Assembly: GCA_023413185.1 (NCBI GenBank)
Contig: JAEZQD010000051.1
Span: 1 to 10,742 of the forward strand
Direction: 5' to 3'
Origin: Bacillota bacterium
Lineage (GTDB): Bacteria; Bacillota; Clostridia; Oscillospirales; Ruminococcaceae
Length of the DNA: 10,742 nucleotides
Of this stretch, positions 1 to 6,402 are shown piece by piece; position 1 is the stretch's first letter; every line of letters begins with the position of its first letter. The translations under genes and the position numbers were made by a program. Under the pieces are notes generated by a model. It was not told the DNA's origin and ran no database searches. It saw nothing but the letters and a program-made list of their open reading frames with translations.

Positions 1-236
1 CCGTTGCAGGCTGTTATGTACTCGACGGCAAGATTACAAGGGCGGCGAACATCCGCATTGTACGTGACGGTATCATCATTGCCGAAGACAAGATTCTTTC
101 ACTCAAACGCTTTAAGGATGACGTGAAGGAGGTTGCGACCGGCTACGAATGCGGCATCGGTCTGACCAAATTCAACGACATCAAGGAAGGCGACATTCTC
201 GAGGCATACATCATAGAGGAGTACAGAGAGGACTAA
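1..236 (+). CDS. infB: Translation initiation factor IF-2, C-terminal end (partial)
   Basis: This is the last 77 codons of IF-2, the GTPase that brings fMet-tRNA to the 30S subunit and promotes subunit joining. The reading frame starts at base 3; the gene runs off the left edge. What is visible is the beta-barrel C2 domain that contacts initiator tRNA. Recognisable pieces are GCYVLDGKI, IRIVRDG, LKRFKDDVKEV, GYECGIGL and FNDIKEGDILEAY, which match the closing part of bacterial IF-2 closely. It ends at TAA 234-236 and is followed after 56 nt by rbfA, the usual infB-rbfA order of the nusA-infB operon. No terminator separates the two, so I infer co-transcription. The G domain is outside the window and cannot be judged. 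Confidence 0.95.
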   Translation, partial: VAGCYVLDGKITRAANIRIVRDGIIIAEDKILSLKRFKDDVKEVATGYECGIGLTKFNDIKEGDILEAYIIEEYRED

Positions 237-292
237 CCTCCTCTTGGCTTCTGTTTACGTATAAACTGATTCGAAAGGCGGAACACATCGGT

Positions 293-679
293 ATGGCAGG
301 CTACAAGGTAGGTAGAAACAGCGAGGATATTCGCAGAGAGCTCGCGGATATCATGCGCTCACTCAAGGACCCGCGAATCACGGGACTGCTGAGCATCGTG
401 AGGGTAGAGCTGTCGGGCGACATGTCCCACGCTAAGGTGTATGTCAGCTCCATGGATGGCTATGACGCAGCACTGGAAGCGGTCAAAGGGCTGCAGCATG
501 CGTCTGGGTTTATTCGTAGGGAAATCAACAACCGCCTAAGCCTGCGCACCTCTCCCGACCTTAAATTTATAGCGGATAATTCCATCGAGCACGGCGCGGA
601 GATTAGTAGTATGCTCAAGAAGCTGCTGCCCGAAGACGGACAATCCGACGAGCAGCAAAATCCGAACGAACGAGATTAA
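293..679 (+). CDS. rbfA: 30S ribosome-binding factor A
   Basis: This is a 128-residue RbfA, the usual size. The protein binds the 30S subunit during late maturation of the 16S rRNA 5' region and is important for cold adaptation. It has a single type II KH-like fold. Family marks are RNSEDIRRELADIM near the N terminus, KDPRITGLLSIVRVELSGDMSHAKVYVS in the middle, and the helical stretch LQHASGFIRREINNRLSLRTSPDLKF before the acidic end. The frame is open upstream to 149, inside infB, but the family N terminus begins at the ATG at 293, which has an AAAGGCGG-type ribosome binding site at 274-281. The infB-rbfA gap contains a small inverted repeat, GTTTA-CGTA-TAAAC (253-266), of unknown meaning. 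The C-terminal tail rich in Q, N, D and E is variable in the family. Confidence 0.95.
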   Translation: MAGYKVGRNSEDIRRELADIMRSLKDPRITGLLSIVRVELSGDMSHAKVYVSSMDGYDAALEAVKGLQHASGFIRREINNRLSLRTSPDLKFIADNSIEHGAEISSMLKKLLPEDGQSDEQQNPNERD

Positions 680-698
680 GCCTGAAAGGCATGGTTAA

Positions 699-1655
699 TT
701 GAGCATGAACAACATTAGCGTCAAAGAGGTATGCAATACCCTGCTTAGCAGCGACAACATCCTGATAGTTACCCATCAAAGCCCCGATGGCGATACGTTC
801 GGCAGCGGTTATGCCCTGTATTTTGCATTAAAGCAGCTGGGCAAGCGCGCGCGTGTGGTGTGTTCGGACGAGCCGCCCGAGCGTTATATGTTCCTGCTTG
901 AAGGGTACCGGCACGATGAGTTTGAGCCCGGGCTGATTGTTGCGGTGGACTTGGCGGACCGCCAGCTGTTTGGCGATAAGTATGAGCATCTTGTGGACAA
1001 GGTGGATATCTGCATCGATCATCATCCCTCCAATACCCGCTATGCCCGCAGGGTTTTATTGCGCCCGCATGCGTCGGCAACCTGCGAGATTATGTACGAC
1101 GTCATCAAGAAGCTGGGAGCGACCTTCGACGTGCAGATTAGCACCTGTATCTACACCGGCATTGCAACCGACACCGGCTGTTTTCGCTTTTCCAACACCA
1201 CCGCCAAGGCGCACCTGATTGCGGCGCGCATGATGGCGAGCGGGGTGAATGTGGCGCAGATTAACCGCTGGATGTTTGAGACCAAGAGCGTCAGCCGCAT
1301 CATGATAGAGCGGCAGGTGCTTGAATCGATAGAGTACTATTTTGATCAAAAATGCGCGCTGATCTATATCACGCAGGACATGCTCGCCAGTTCGGGTGCC
1401 GAGGAAAGCGAGCTGGAGGGAATCTCCACATTGCCGCGCCAGATTTCGGGGGTTTTAATTGGTGTGATGCTGCGCGAAATAGCGACCGGCGAGTTTAAGG
1501 TGTCTATCCGCACCAACGAGGGCTTTGACGCCTCTAAAATCTGCGGCGAGCTGGGCGGCGGCGGTCATATGAAGGCAGCCGGATGTGTCGTACCAGGTGA
1601 CCTTGATAACGCGAAACGCACGATTGTGCAAACCATAGCAAAATACATGCAGTAA
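699..1655 (+). CDS. nrnA: DHH/DHHA1 phosphoesterase, NrnA-type oligoribonuclease / pAp phosphatase
   Basis: This 318-residue protein is a bifunctional NrnA family member. Such enzymes degrade oligoribonucleotides of a few residues from the end and dephosphorylate pAp to AMP in the cytoplasm, using Mn2+. The DHH motifs are present in order: HQSPDGD (H26, D30, D32), VAVDLAD (D84), IDHHPSN (D107-H108-H109) and GIATDTG (D158). The C-terminal DHHA1 domain carries the substrate loop GELGGGGHMKAAG (GGGGH 286-290). All expected metal ligands are visible, so activity is likely. The proposed start is TTG at 699, because GAAAGG at 684-689 lies 9 nt upstream; ATG 705 would be 15 nt away and only two residues shorter. 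It sits 19 nt after rbfA and 22 nt before truB, clearly within the operon. DHH proteins at this locus are common in Clostridia, but the exact substrate preference is inferred. Confidence 0.92.
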   Translation: MSMNNISVKEVCNTLLSSDNILIVTHQSPDGDTFGSGYALYFALKQLGKRARVVCSDEPPERYMFLLEGYRHDEFEPGLIVAVDLADRQLFGDKYEHLVDKVDICIDHHPSNTRYARRVLLRPHASATCEIMYDVIKKLGATFDVQISTCIYTGIATDTGCFRFSNTTAKAHLIAARMMASGVNVAQINRWMFETKSVSRIMIERQVLESIEYYFDQKCALIYITQDMLASSGAEESELEGISTLPRQISGVLIGVMLREIATGEFKVSIRTNEGFDASKICGELGGGGHMKAAGCVVPGDLDNAKRTIVQTIAKYMQ

Positions 1656-1677
1656 AGGGTGCTGTTATAGGGGGCGC

Positions 1678-2565
1678 TTGAGGTTGGATGGTATCCTGCT
1701 TGTGAACAAGCCGCAGAAGTTTACCTCCTTTGACGTGGTGGCGAAGCTGCGCGGAATTTTAAAAACCAAAAAAATAGGGCACGGCGGTACGCTCGACCCG
1801 ATGGCGACCGGCGTGCTTCCTGTGTTTGTCGGCAGTGCCACAGGCGCGTGCGACCTTGTGCCCGAGTCCGGCAAAACCTACATAGCGGGGCTGCGGCTGG
1901 GCATTGTCACCGATACACAGGACATCTGGGGCAAGGTGCTGCAGCAAAACGAATTTCATGTAACCCTAGAACAATTTTCTCAGATTGCCGGACGGTTTTT
2001 GGGCGATACGATGCAGACGCCGCCCATGTATTCGGCCGTAAAGGTGGGAGGCAAGCGCTTGTATGAGCTGGCGCGGCGCGGCGAGGAGATTGAACGCCCC
2101 GCACGTCTTGTCACCATTCATTCGCTGTTTATCCGCTCCGCCGACGTGGAGAAGGGCGAGTTTACCATAGAGGTGAGCTGTTCGAAGGGCACCTACATCC
2201 GAACCCTTTGCGCCGATATTGGCGACATGCTCGGATGCGGCGCCGTAATGTCGTCGCTGGTGCGCACCTGTGCGCTTGGGTTTTCCCTTGAACGCTGCTT
2301 GACACTCGATGAGATTGAGCAGTGTGTATTGCAGGGCGAGACCGAAGGTTTGCTCATCCCGACAGAACGGGCGTTTTTAGCGCTGCCCGCCCTGCATCTA
2401 AACGACGATCAGACCCGACGCTTTCAAAACGGCGTAAAGCTTGCCCTTGACCTCTCTGACGAGGGCGATGTTCGCGTATACGGACATGACGGCAGCTTCC
2501 TCGGTATCGGAACAGGGGAGTCCTCCACCGGCAGGCTGCGGGTGATAAAGTTTTTTAAGGGCTGA
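1678..2565 (+). CDS. truB: tRNA pseudouridine(55) synthase
   Basis: TruB converts U55 in the T-loop of tRNAs to pseudouridine. The protein is 295 residues, normal for the family. The N-terminal signature GILLVNKPQKFTSFDVV is followed by GHGGTLDPMATGVLPV, which holds the catalytic aspartate (D40). Then come the KTY segment (Y68), the QTPPMYSAVKVGGKRLYELAR block (113-133) and SCSKGTYIRTLCADIG (168-182), all typical. The last 60 residues form a small PUA-like domain. The start is uncertain: TTG 1678 lies 3 nt after the AGGGGG at 1669-1674, while TTG 1684 lies 9 nt after it and would give a protein beginning MDGILLVNKP, close to relatives. There is no ATG nearby, so the start is a TTG either way. 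The gene is 22 nt downstream of nrnA without a terminator. Confidence 0.95.
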   Translation: MRLDGILLVNKPQKFTSFDVVAKLRGILKTKKIGHGGTLDPMATGVLPVFVGSATGACDLVPESGKTYIAGLRLGIVTDTQDIWGKVLQQNEFHVTLEQFSQIAGRFLGDTMQTPPMYSAVKVGGKRLYELARRGEEIERPARLVTIHSLFIRSADVEKGEFTIEVSCSKGTYIRTLCADIGDMLGCGAVMSSLVRTCALGFSLERCLTLDEIEQCVLQGETEGLLIPTERAFLALPALHLNDDQTRRFQNGVKLALDLSDEGDVRVYGHDGSFLGIGTGESSTGRLRVIKFFKG

Positions 2566-2615
2566 TACAGTCAGCTATATTTGCTATGCACAACGACCGA
2601 AAGGGAGCATCCGCT

Positions 2616-3557
2616 TTGGTTATCATCAATACACTATCAGCAAGGGCAATCGACTGCCCCACAGCCATTGCACTTGGCTACTTTGACGGGGTTCACCTGG
2701 GTCACCGTGCGGTGATAAGCGGCGCGGTTAGCCGCAAGCAGGATGGTCTTGCAGCCTGCGTGTTTTCGTTTGCGGTTACCACCAAAAACCCCGGGAGCGG
2801 CAAAGGACGGCTTAACATCACCACCGACGACCTAAAACGCGAGCAGATGCAGCGTCTTGGCGTGGACTATTATATTGTGCCGGACTTTTCCGAGTTTATG
2901 GAGATGACCGCGCAGGAGTTTGTACAGCTTCTGGTAACTAGGCTTGGCGCGCGCGAGGTGTACTGCGGCGCGAACTTTCGCTTTGGCAAAGGCGCATCGG
3001 GGGATGCAACCTTGTTGCGGCAGCTGTGCGAAGGTCAGGGTGCGGAGGTTTTCCTTGTGCCGGACGTACAAAATGACGGTCAGCCGGTCAGCAGCTCGCG
3101 CATCCGTGCGCTGCTCGGGCAGGGGGATGTCGGTAAGGCTGGGGAGCTGCTCGGCAGACCGTACTCGTTTGACTTCGTCGTTACGCAGGGTCGCCGTCTC
3201 GGGCGCAGCATCGGAGCACCCACCATCAATCAGTATTTCGAGCCGCACCTTCTGGTGCCGCGCTACGGTGTCTACGCCTCGTTTGTGTGTATCGACAATA
3301 ACAGGCTGCCGGCAGTCACCAACATCGGCGTTCGCCCTACGGTAGACGCAGACAGCCCGCCGCTCAGCGAGACCTGTATTCTCGATTTTAACGGCGACCT
3401 GTACGGTAAACGGGTTGAGGTGCATCTGGTTCGTTACCTTCGCCCCGAGCAGCGGTTTGACTCGGTGGACGCGCTCAAGTACGCCGTCGGGCAGGATATC
3501 GAGACGGTGCGAAGCGGTTTTGACCGGTGGCTTTCACAGACCGGATGGTTTAACTAA
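2616..3557 (+). CDS. ribF: Bifunctional riboflavin kinase / FAD synthetase
   Basis: RibF phosphorylates riboflavin to FMN and adenylylates FMN to FAD. From the TTG at 2616 it has 313 residues, the usual size. The N-terminal FAD synthetase domain has the nucleotidyltransferase signature ALGYFDGVHLGHRAVI (GYFDGVHLGH at 21-30) and the SSSRIR element at 159-164. The C-terminal flavokinase domain shows GRRLGRSIGAPTIN (about 192-205), VTNIGVRPTV and ETCILDFNGDLYGKRVEV. I chose TTG 2616 because AAGGGAG at 2601-2607 lies 8 nt upstream. The in-frame ATG at 2586 has no visible binding site, would place that AAGGGAG inside the coding sequence, and adds ten residues absent from relatives. It follows truB by about 50 nt. 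In Bacillus the homologue (ribC) holds the same place. No FMN riboswitch is visible, as expected for a housekeeping kinase. Confidence 0.95.
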   Translation: MVIINTLSARAIDCPTAIALGYFDGVHLGHRAVISGAVSRKQDGLAACVFSFAVTTKNPGSGKGRLNITTDDLKREQMQRLGVDYYIVPDFSEFMEMTAQEFVQLLVTRLGAREVYCGANFRFGKGASGDATLLRQLCEGQGAEVFLVPDVQNDGQPVSSSRIRALLGQGDVGKAGELLGRPYSFDFVVTQGRRLGRSIGAPTINQYFEPHLLVPRYGVYASFVCIDNNRLPAVTNIGVRPTVDADSPPLSETCILDFNGDLYGKRVEVHLVRYLRPEQRFDSVDALKYAVGQDIETVRSGFDRWLSQTGWFN

Positions 3558-3593
3558 CACCCAAAACCGGTTATACATTGTTAGGATTAGGCT

Positions 3594-3609
3594 GGGTATT
3601 TGGGTATTT
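3594..3609 (+). repeat. Tandem 8-bp direct repeat overlapping the rpsO -35 box
   Basis: GGGTATTT occurs twice head to tail (3594-3601 and 3602-3609). The second copy runs into the -35 hexamer of the rpsO promoter. The first copy also contributes to a 7-bp inverted match, ACCCAAA (3559-3565) with TTTGGGT (3599-3605). It could be a protein binding site or a chance duplication. Confidence 0.6.
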
Positions 3610-3635
3610 ACATAATTATATGGGCATGCTATAAT
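3607..3635 (+). promoter_or_regulatory. Sigma-A type promoter for rpsO (and probably pnp)
   Basis: TTTACA (3607-3612) is separated by exactly 17 nt from TATAAT (3630-3635), and TGC (3627-3629) just before it forms an extended -10. This is the best promoter in the window. Transcription would start near 3642, giving a leader of about 135 nt before rpsO. It lets rpsO and pnp be expressed at a higher level than the upstream operon. Confidence 0.85.
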
Positions 3636-3641
3636 AAAATT

Positions 3642-3777
3642 TGTGGTGTGCGTACCCGTTTTCTACATACGGGCGGTGCACATCAATTACCCTATTCCCG
3701 GCTCAGGGGTCAAGCCTTTTCGGAGATTGCCCCGCCCTGTGCTGCGATTAGGGACATATTATAAAGGGGTGCATACT
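3642..3777 (+). promoter_or_regulatory. Structured rpsO mRNA leader, candidate S15 autoregulatory element
   Basis: The leader begins with an interrupted hairpin: TGGTGTGC (3644-3651) pairs with GCACATCA (3678-3685), and further in CCCGT (3655-3659) pairs with ACGGG (3669-3673). A second hairpin pairs GGGG+CAA (3706-3713, one bulged T) with TTGCCCC (3727-3733). CCCTA (3690-3694) can close over it with TAGGG (3749-3753). The ribosome binding site AAAGGGGT (3763-3770) contains the same GGGGT as the left arm, so both can compete for CCCC 3730-3733. Ribosomal protein S15 is known to repress its own mRNA through varied leader structures in several phyla. That this leader does so is inference from position and pairing. 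Confidence 0.55.
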
Positions 3778-4044
3778 ATGATGCTCAAAGAGCAGAAGAC
3801 TCAGATTATCCTTGAAAACGCAAAAAGCGAAGGCGATACCGGATCCCCCGAGGTACAGGTTGCCATTCTCACCAAGAGAATCAACGACCTCACTGAACAC
3901 TTAAAGATTCACAAGAACGACCACCATTCCCGCAGAGGACTGTTAAAGATGGTAGGTCGTCGCCGCAATCTTCTCAACTACCTGATGAAGAAGGACGTTG
4001 AGAGATATCGTGAGATCATTAAGAAGCTGGGTCTTCGTAAGTAA
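3778..4044 (+). CDS. rpsO: 30S ribosomal protein S15
   Basis: This is an 88-residue S15, matching the family's usual 88-89. S15 is a primary binder of 16S rRNA at the three-way junction of helices 20-22 in the central domain, and helps form bridge B4 with the 50S subunit. Clear family motifs are GDTGSPEVQVAILTKRINDLTEHLKIHKNDHHSRRGLLKMVGRRRNLLNYL, and the end DVERYREIIKKLGLRK. Two adjacent ATGs occur at 3778 and 3781. AAAGGGG at 3763-3769 lies 8 nt from the first, so I take 3778. The reading frame stays open upstream to about 3643, but that segment is leader RNA and resembles nothing in the family. The gene has its own strong promoter, is followed by a terminator-like hairpin, and then by pnp, as in most bacteria. 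Confidence 0.98.
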   Translation: MMLKEQKTQIILENAKSEGDTGSPEVQVAILTKRINDLTEHLKIHKNDHHSRRGLLKMVGRRRNLLNYLMKKDVERYREIIKKLGLRK

Positions 4045-4056
4045 AATGACAGTGGG

Positions 4057-4085
4057 AGGCAGGCGGAATACTCCGCCTGCCTTTT
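4057..4085 (+). terminator. Terminator-like hairpin between rpsO and pnp
   Basis: AGGCAGGCGGA (4057-4067) pairs perfectly with TCCGCCTGCCT (4072-4082) around an ATAC loop: 11 bp, GC-rich, starting 12 nt after the rpsO stop. The T run is only four bases (4082-4085) and then broken by GGACG. It is probably a partial terminator or an RNA-end stabiliser, with read-through needed for pnp because I find no convincing separate pnp promoter. Confidence 0.8.
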
Positions 4086-4108
4086 GGACGTTTTGTTTGG
4101 GTAATGCC

Positions 4109-4179
4109 GCCGGGTTAGCAGTGAATCGGGTGCTTCGGCATATCAAATCGAAGCATCGGATTTATTGCTAAACCACGGC
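4109..4179 (+). promoter_or_regulatory. Long stem-loop in the pnp leader
   Basis: Almost the whole interval folds into one imperfect hairpin of about 28 base pairs. From the base, GCCG (4109-4112) pairs with CGGC (4176-4179). GGTTAGCA (4113-4120) pairs with TGCTAA-CC around a bulged A4172. GTGAATC (4121-4127) pairs with GATTTAT plus G4159, including two G-U pairs. After one G-G mismatch and two more pairs, TGCTTCG (4131-4137) pairs with CGAAGCA (4149-4155) under an 11-nt loop. In enteric bacteria a double-stranded pnp leader is cut by RNase III and the product is then degraded by PNPase, giving autoregulation. A comparable role here is inferred from structure and place. It ends 44 nt before the pnp start. 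Confidence 0.7.
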
Positions 4180-4223
4180 TACCTATAACATATGAAGTAC
4201 ATAACATAAGATGGAGGTAGCAT

Positions 4224-6332
4224 ATGTTTAAAACCTTTGAAACAACCTTTGCAGGCAGACCCTTGCAGGTAGAAACCGGCAAGATGTGTGGTCTTTCCAA
4301 CGGTTCTTGTATGGTGCGTTATGGCGAAACCGTCGTACTGTGCAACGTGACCGCATCCAAAAAGCCCCGTGAGGGCATCGATTTCTTCCCCCTTTCGGTG
4401 GATTTTGAAGAAAAGCTCTACTCTGTCGGTCGCATCCCCGGCTCGTTTTTAAAGCGTGAGGGAAGACCCACTGACAAGGCGGTTCTTGCATCCCGTTTAG
4501 TGGATCGCCCGATTCGCCCGTTGTTCCCCAAGGATATGCGCAACGATGTGTCGGTTGTCATGACGGTGCTCAGCACAGACTCCGACTACTCCCCTGAGAT
4601 TGTCGGCATGATCGGAACATCTATCGCCATTTCCATCTCCGATATTCCGTGGGCGGGTCCCATCGGCGGAGTGAACGTCGGCTATGTGGACGGCGAGATT
4701 GTGATTAACCCAAACTCCGAGCAGCGTCAAAAAGGCGGAATGCTTGTAACCGTTGCCGCAACCGATAAGAAGGTTGTAATGATTGAGGCGGGAGCAAACG
4801 AAATTTCTGAGGAAATTATGCTTGCCGGTATTGCAAAGGCACACGACGAGATAAAGGAAATTATCAAGTTTATAAGTAGCATTGTCGCCGAGATCGGCAA
4901 GCCCAAGTTTGCGTTTGAGTCGATGGAGGTTGACCACGACCTGTTCGAGGCAATCAAGGCATACGCCATCGAAAAGGTAAAGCATGCGCTCGATACCGAC
5001 GACAAGAACGTACGCGACGCGCGCTTTGCCCCCGTTGCGGACGAGGTTACCACCAAGTTCTCCGCAGAGTATCCCGACCTTGCGGCGCAGATTCCCGAAG
5101 CGCTGTACAAGCTGCAAAAATATGTTGTTCGCCGCTGGCTGCTCGACGAGGGCAAGCGCGTAGACGGCAGAGGCATCGACGAGATTCGTCCGCTTTCGGC
5201 CGAGGTCGGCTTGTTGCCCCGCGTGCATGGCTCCGGACTGTTTACCAGAGGCCAGACCCAGGTGCTTACCATAACCACCTTGGGACAGGTGAGGGATGCC
5301 CAGATTCTTGATGGCATCGACGAGGCGGACAGCAAACGCTATATGCACCAGTATAACTTCCCGTCCTACTCGGTGGGCGAGACCCGTCCAAGCCGCGGAC
5401 CCGGACGCCGCGAGATTGGTCACGGCGCGCTTGCAGAGCGTGCGCTTGAGCCGGTTATCCCACCCGTAGATCAGTTCCCATACGCCATCCGTATTGTATC
5501 CGAGGTACTTTCGTCCAACGGCTCCACCTCGCAGGGCGCGATCTGCGCATCCACACTGTCGCTGATGGATGCCGGCGTGCCGATTAAGGCGCCGGTTGCG
5601 GGTATCTCCTGCGGTTTGATTACCGAGGGCGACCGCTTCATGACCATGGTGGACATTCAGGGCGTCGAGGACTTCTTCGGCGATATGGACTTTAAGGTAG
5701 GCGGCACTCACAAGGGCATTACCGCCATCCAGGTGGACATCAAGAACGACGGTCTGACCCCCGAAGTGATTGCCGAGGCACTCGAGAAGTGCCGCAAGGC
5801 GCGCCTGTATATTCTTGACGAGGTTATGGCGAAGGCGATTGCCGAACCGCGTAAGGAACTCTCCAAGTACGCTCCCAAGATGCTCAACATCAAGATTGAA
5901 GTGGATAAGATTCGCGAAGTTATCGGTCAGGGCGGCAAGGTCATTCAGAAGATCTGCGCCGAGTGCGATGTTAAGATTGACGTCGAAGAGGACGGAAACG
6001 TCTATGTATCCTCCATCGATATCGAAAATGCCCGCCGTGCAATCCGCGTAATCCAGACCATTGTAATGGATCCCGAGGTCGGTGCGCTGTACAAGGGCAG
6101 GGTAACCCGCCTGATGAACTTCGGCGCGTTTGTTGAGATTGCCCCCGGCAAGGAAGGTCTTGTGCACATCTCCAAGCTTGACACCAAGCGCGTGGAGAAG
6201 GTAGAGGACGTTGTGTCGGTAGGCGACGAGGTCGTGGTAAAGGTTACCGAGATCGACCAGCAGGGACGCGTTAATCTCTCCCGCCGCGATGCACTGATGG
6301 ACATTGCAGCGAAGAAGGAGAATAAGGAATAA
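4224..6332 (+). CDS. pnp: Polyribonucleotide nucleotidyltransferase (PNPase)
   Basis: PNPase degrades RNA 3' to 5' using phosphate, releasing nucleoside diphosphates, and acts as a ring-shaped trimer in mRNA decay. At 702 residues it is full length. The first RNase PH domain (about 1-220) contains the RNA-contact loop GRIPGSFLKREGRPTD (69-84). An alpha-helical linker spans about 240-305. The second, catalytic RNase PH domain (about 310-540) has the phosphate-site stretch SSNGSTSQGAIC (430-441) and GDMDFKVGGTHKGITAIQVDIK. D483, D489 and K491 line up with E. coli D486, D492 and K494. A KH domain has its GxxG loop as GQGG (568-571), and an S1 domain covers about 618-690 with NFGAFVEI and GLVHISKL. 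GGAGG at 4213-4217 lies 6 nt before the ATG. It closes the rpsO-pnp unit and is followed by a strong terminator. Confidence 0.98.
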   Translation: MFKTFETTFAGRPLQVETGKMCGLSNGSCMVRYGETVVLCNVTASKKPREGIDFFPLSVDFEEKLYSVGRIPGSFLKREGRPTDKAVLASRLVDRPIRPLFPKDMRNDVSVVMTVLSTDSDYSPEIVGMIGTSIAISISDIPWAGPIGGVNVGYVDGEIVINPNSEQRQKGGMLVTVAATDKKVVMIEAGANEISEEIMLAGIAKAHDEIKEIIKFISSIVAEIGKPKFAFESMEVDHDLFEAIKAYAIEKVKHALDTDDKNVRDARFAPVADEVTTKFSAEYPDLAAQIPEALYKLQKYVVRRWLLDEGKRVDGRGIDEIRPLSAEVGLLPRVHGSGLFTRGQTQVLTITTLGQVRDAQILDGIDEADSKRYMHQYNFPSYSVGETRPSRGPGRREIGHGALAERALEPVIPPVDQFPYAIRIVSEVLSSNGSTSQGAICASTLSLMDAGVPIKAPVAGISCGLITEGDRFMTMVDIQGVEDFFGDMDFKVGGTHKGITAIQVDIKNDGLTPEVIAEALEKCRKARLYILDEVMAKAIAEPRKELSKYAPKMLNIKIEVDKIREVIGQGGKVIQKICAECDVKIDVEEDGNVYVSSIDIENARRAIRVIQTIVMDPEVGALYKGRVTRLMNFGAFVEIAPGKEGLVHISKLDTKRVEKVEDVVSVGDEVVVKVTEIDQQGRVNLSRRDALMDIAAKKENKE

Positions 6333-6341
6333 TTCCTTATT
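6321..6341. repeat. 21-bp palindrome spanning the pnp stop codon
   Basis: AATAAGGAAT (6321-6330) and ATTCCTTATT (6332-6341) are perfect inverted copies around a single central A. As RNA this forms an 8-bp AU-rich hairpin with an ATAAT loop that contains the UAA stop (6330-6332). It lies 25 nt before the GC-rich terminator stem. It may be chance or a second 3'-end structure. Confidence 0.6.
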
Positions 6342-6366
6342 TCATCGCAACAACCAATAGTTTATT

Positions 6367-6402
6367 ACGCACGGGCGAATCGTCGATTCGCCCGTGCGTT
6401 TT
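6367..6402 (+). terminator. Rho-independent terminator after pnp
   Basis: A perfect 15-bp stem (6367-6381 with 6385-6399, beginning ACGCACGGGCG) closes on a GTC triloop and runs into TTTT (6399-6402). The T run is short but the stem is very stable. It ends the rpsO-pnp transcription unit and insulates the GGDEF gene. Confidence 0.88.

Noticed and set aside
149..292. Upstream in-frame extension of rbfA into infB
   Set aside because: The extra 48 residues are basic and unlike RbfA; they come from the infB coding sequence read in another frame, and ATG 293 has its own binding site.
2832..3425. A 197-codon minus-strand frame opposite ribF
   Set aside because: It is contained in ribF and has low-complexity, unfamiliar protein sequence; an antisense shadow.
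3643..3777. Upstream extension of rpsO to give a 133-residue protein
   Set aside because: The region is the leader after a strong promoter, and S15 proteins begin at the ATG pair at 3778-3783.
4497..6167. A 556-codon open frame on the minus strand opposite pnp
   Set aside because: It lies wholly within a certain PNPase gene, lacks a recognisable family or binding site, and is explained by the codon bias of pnp leaving the opposite strand free of stops.
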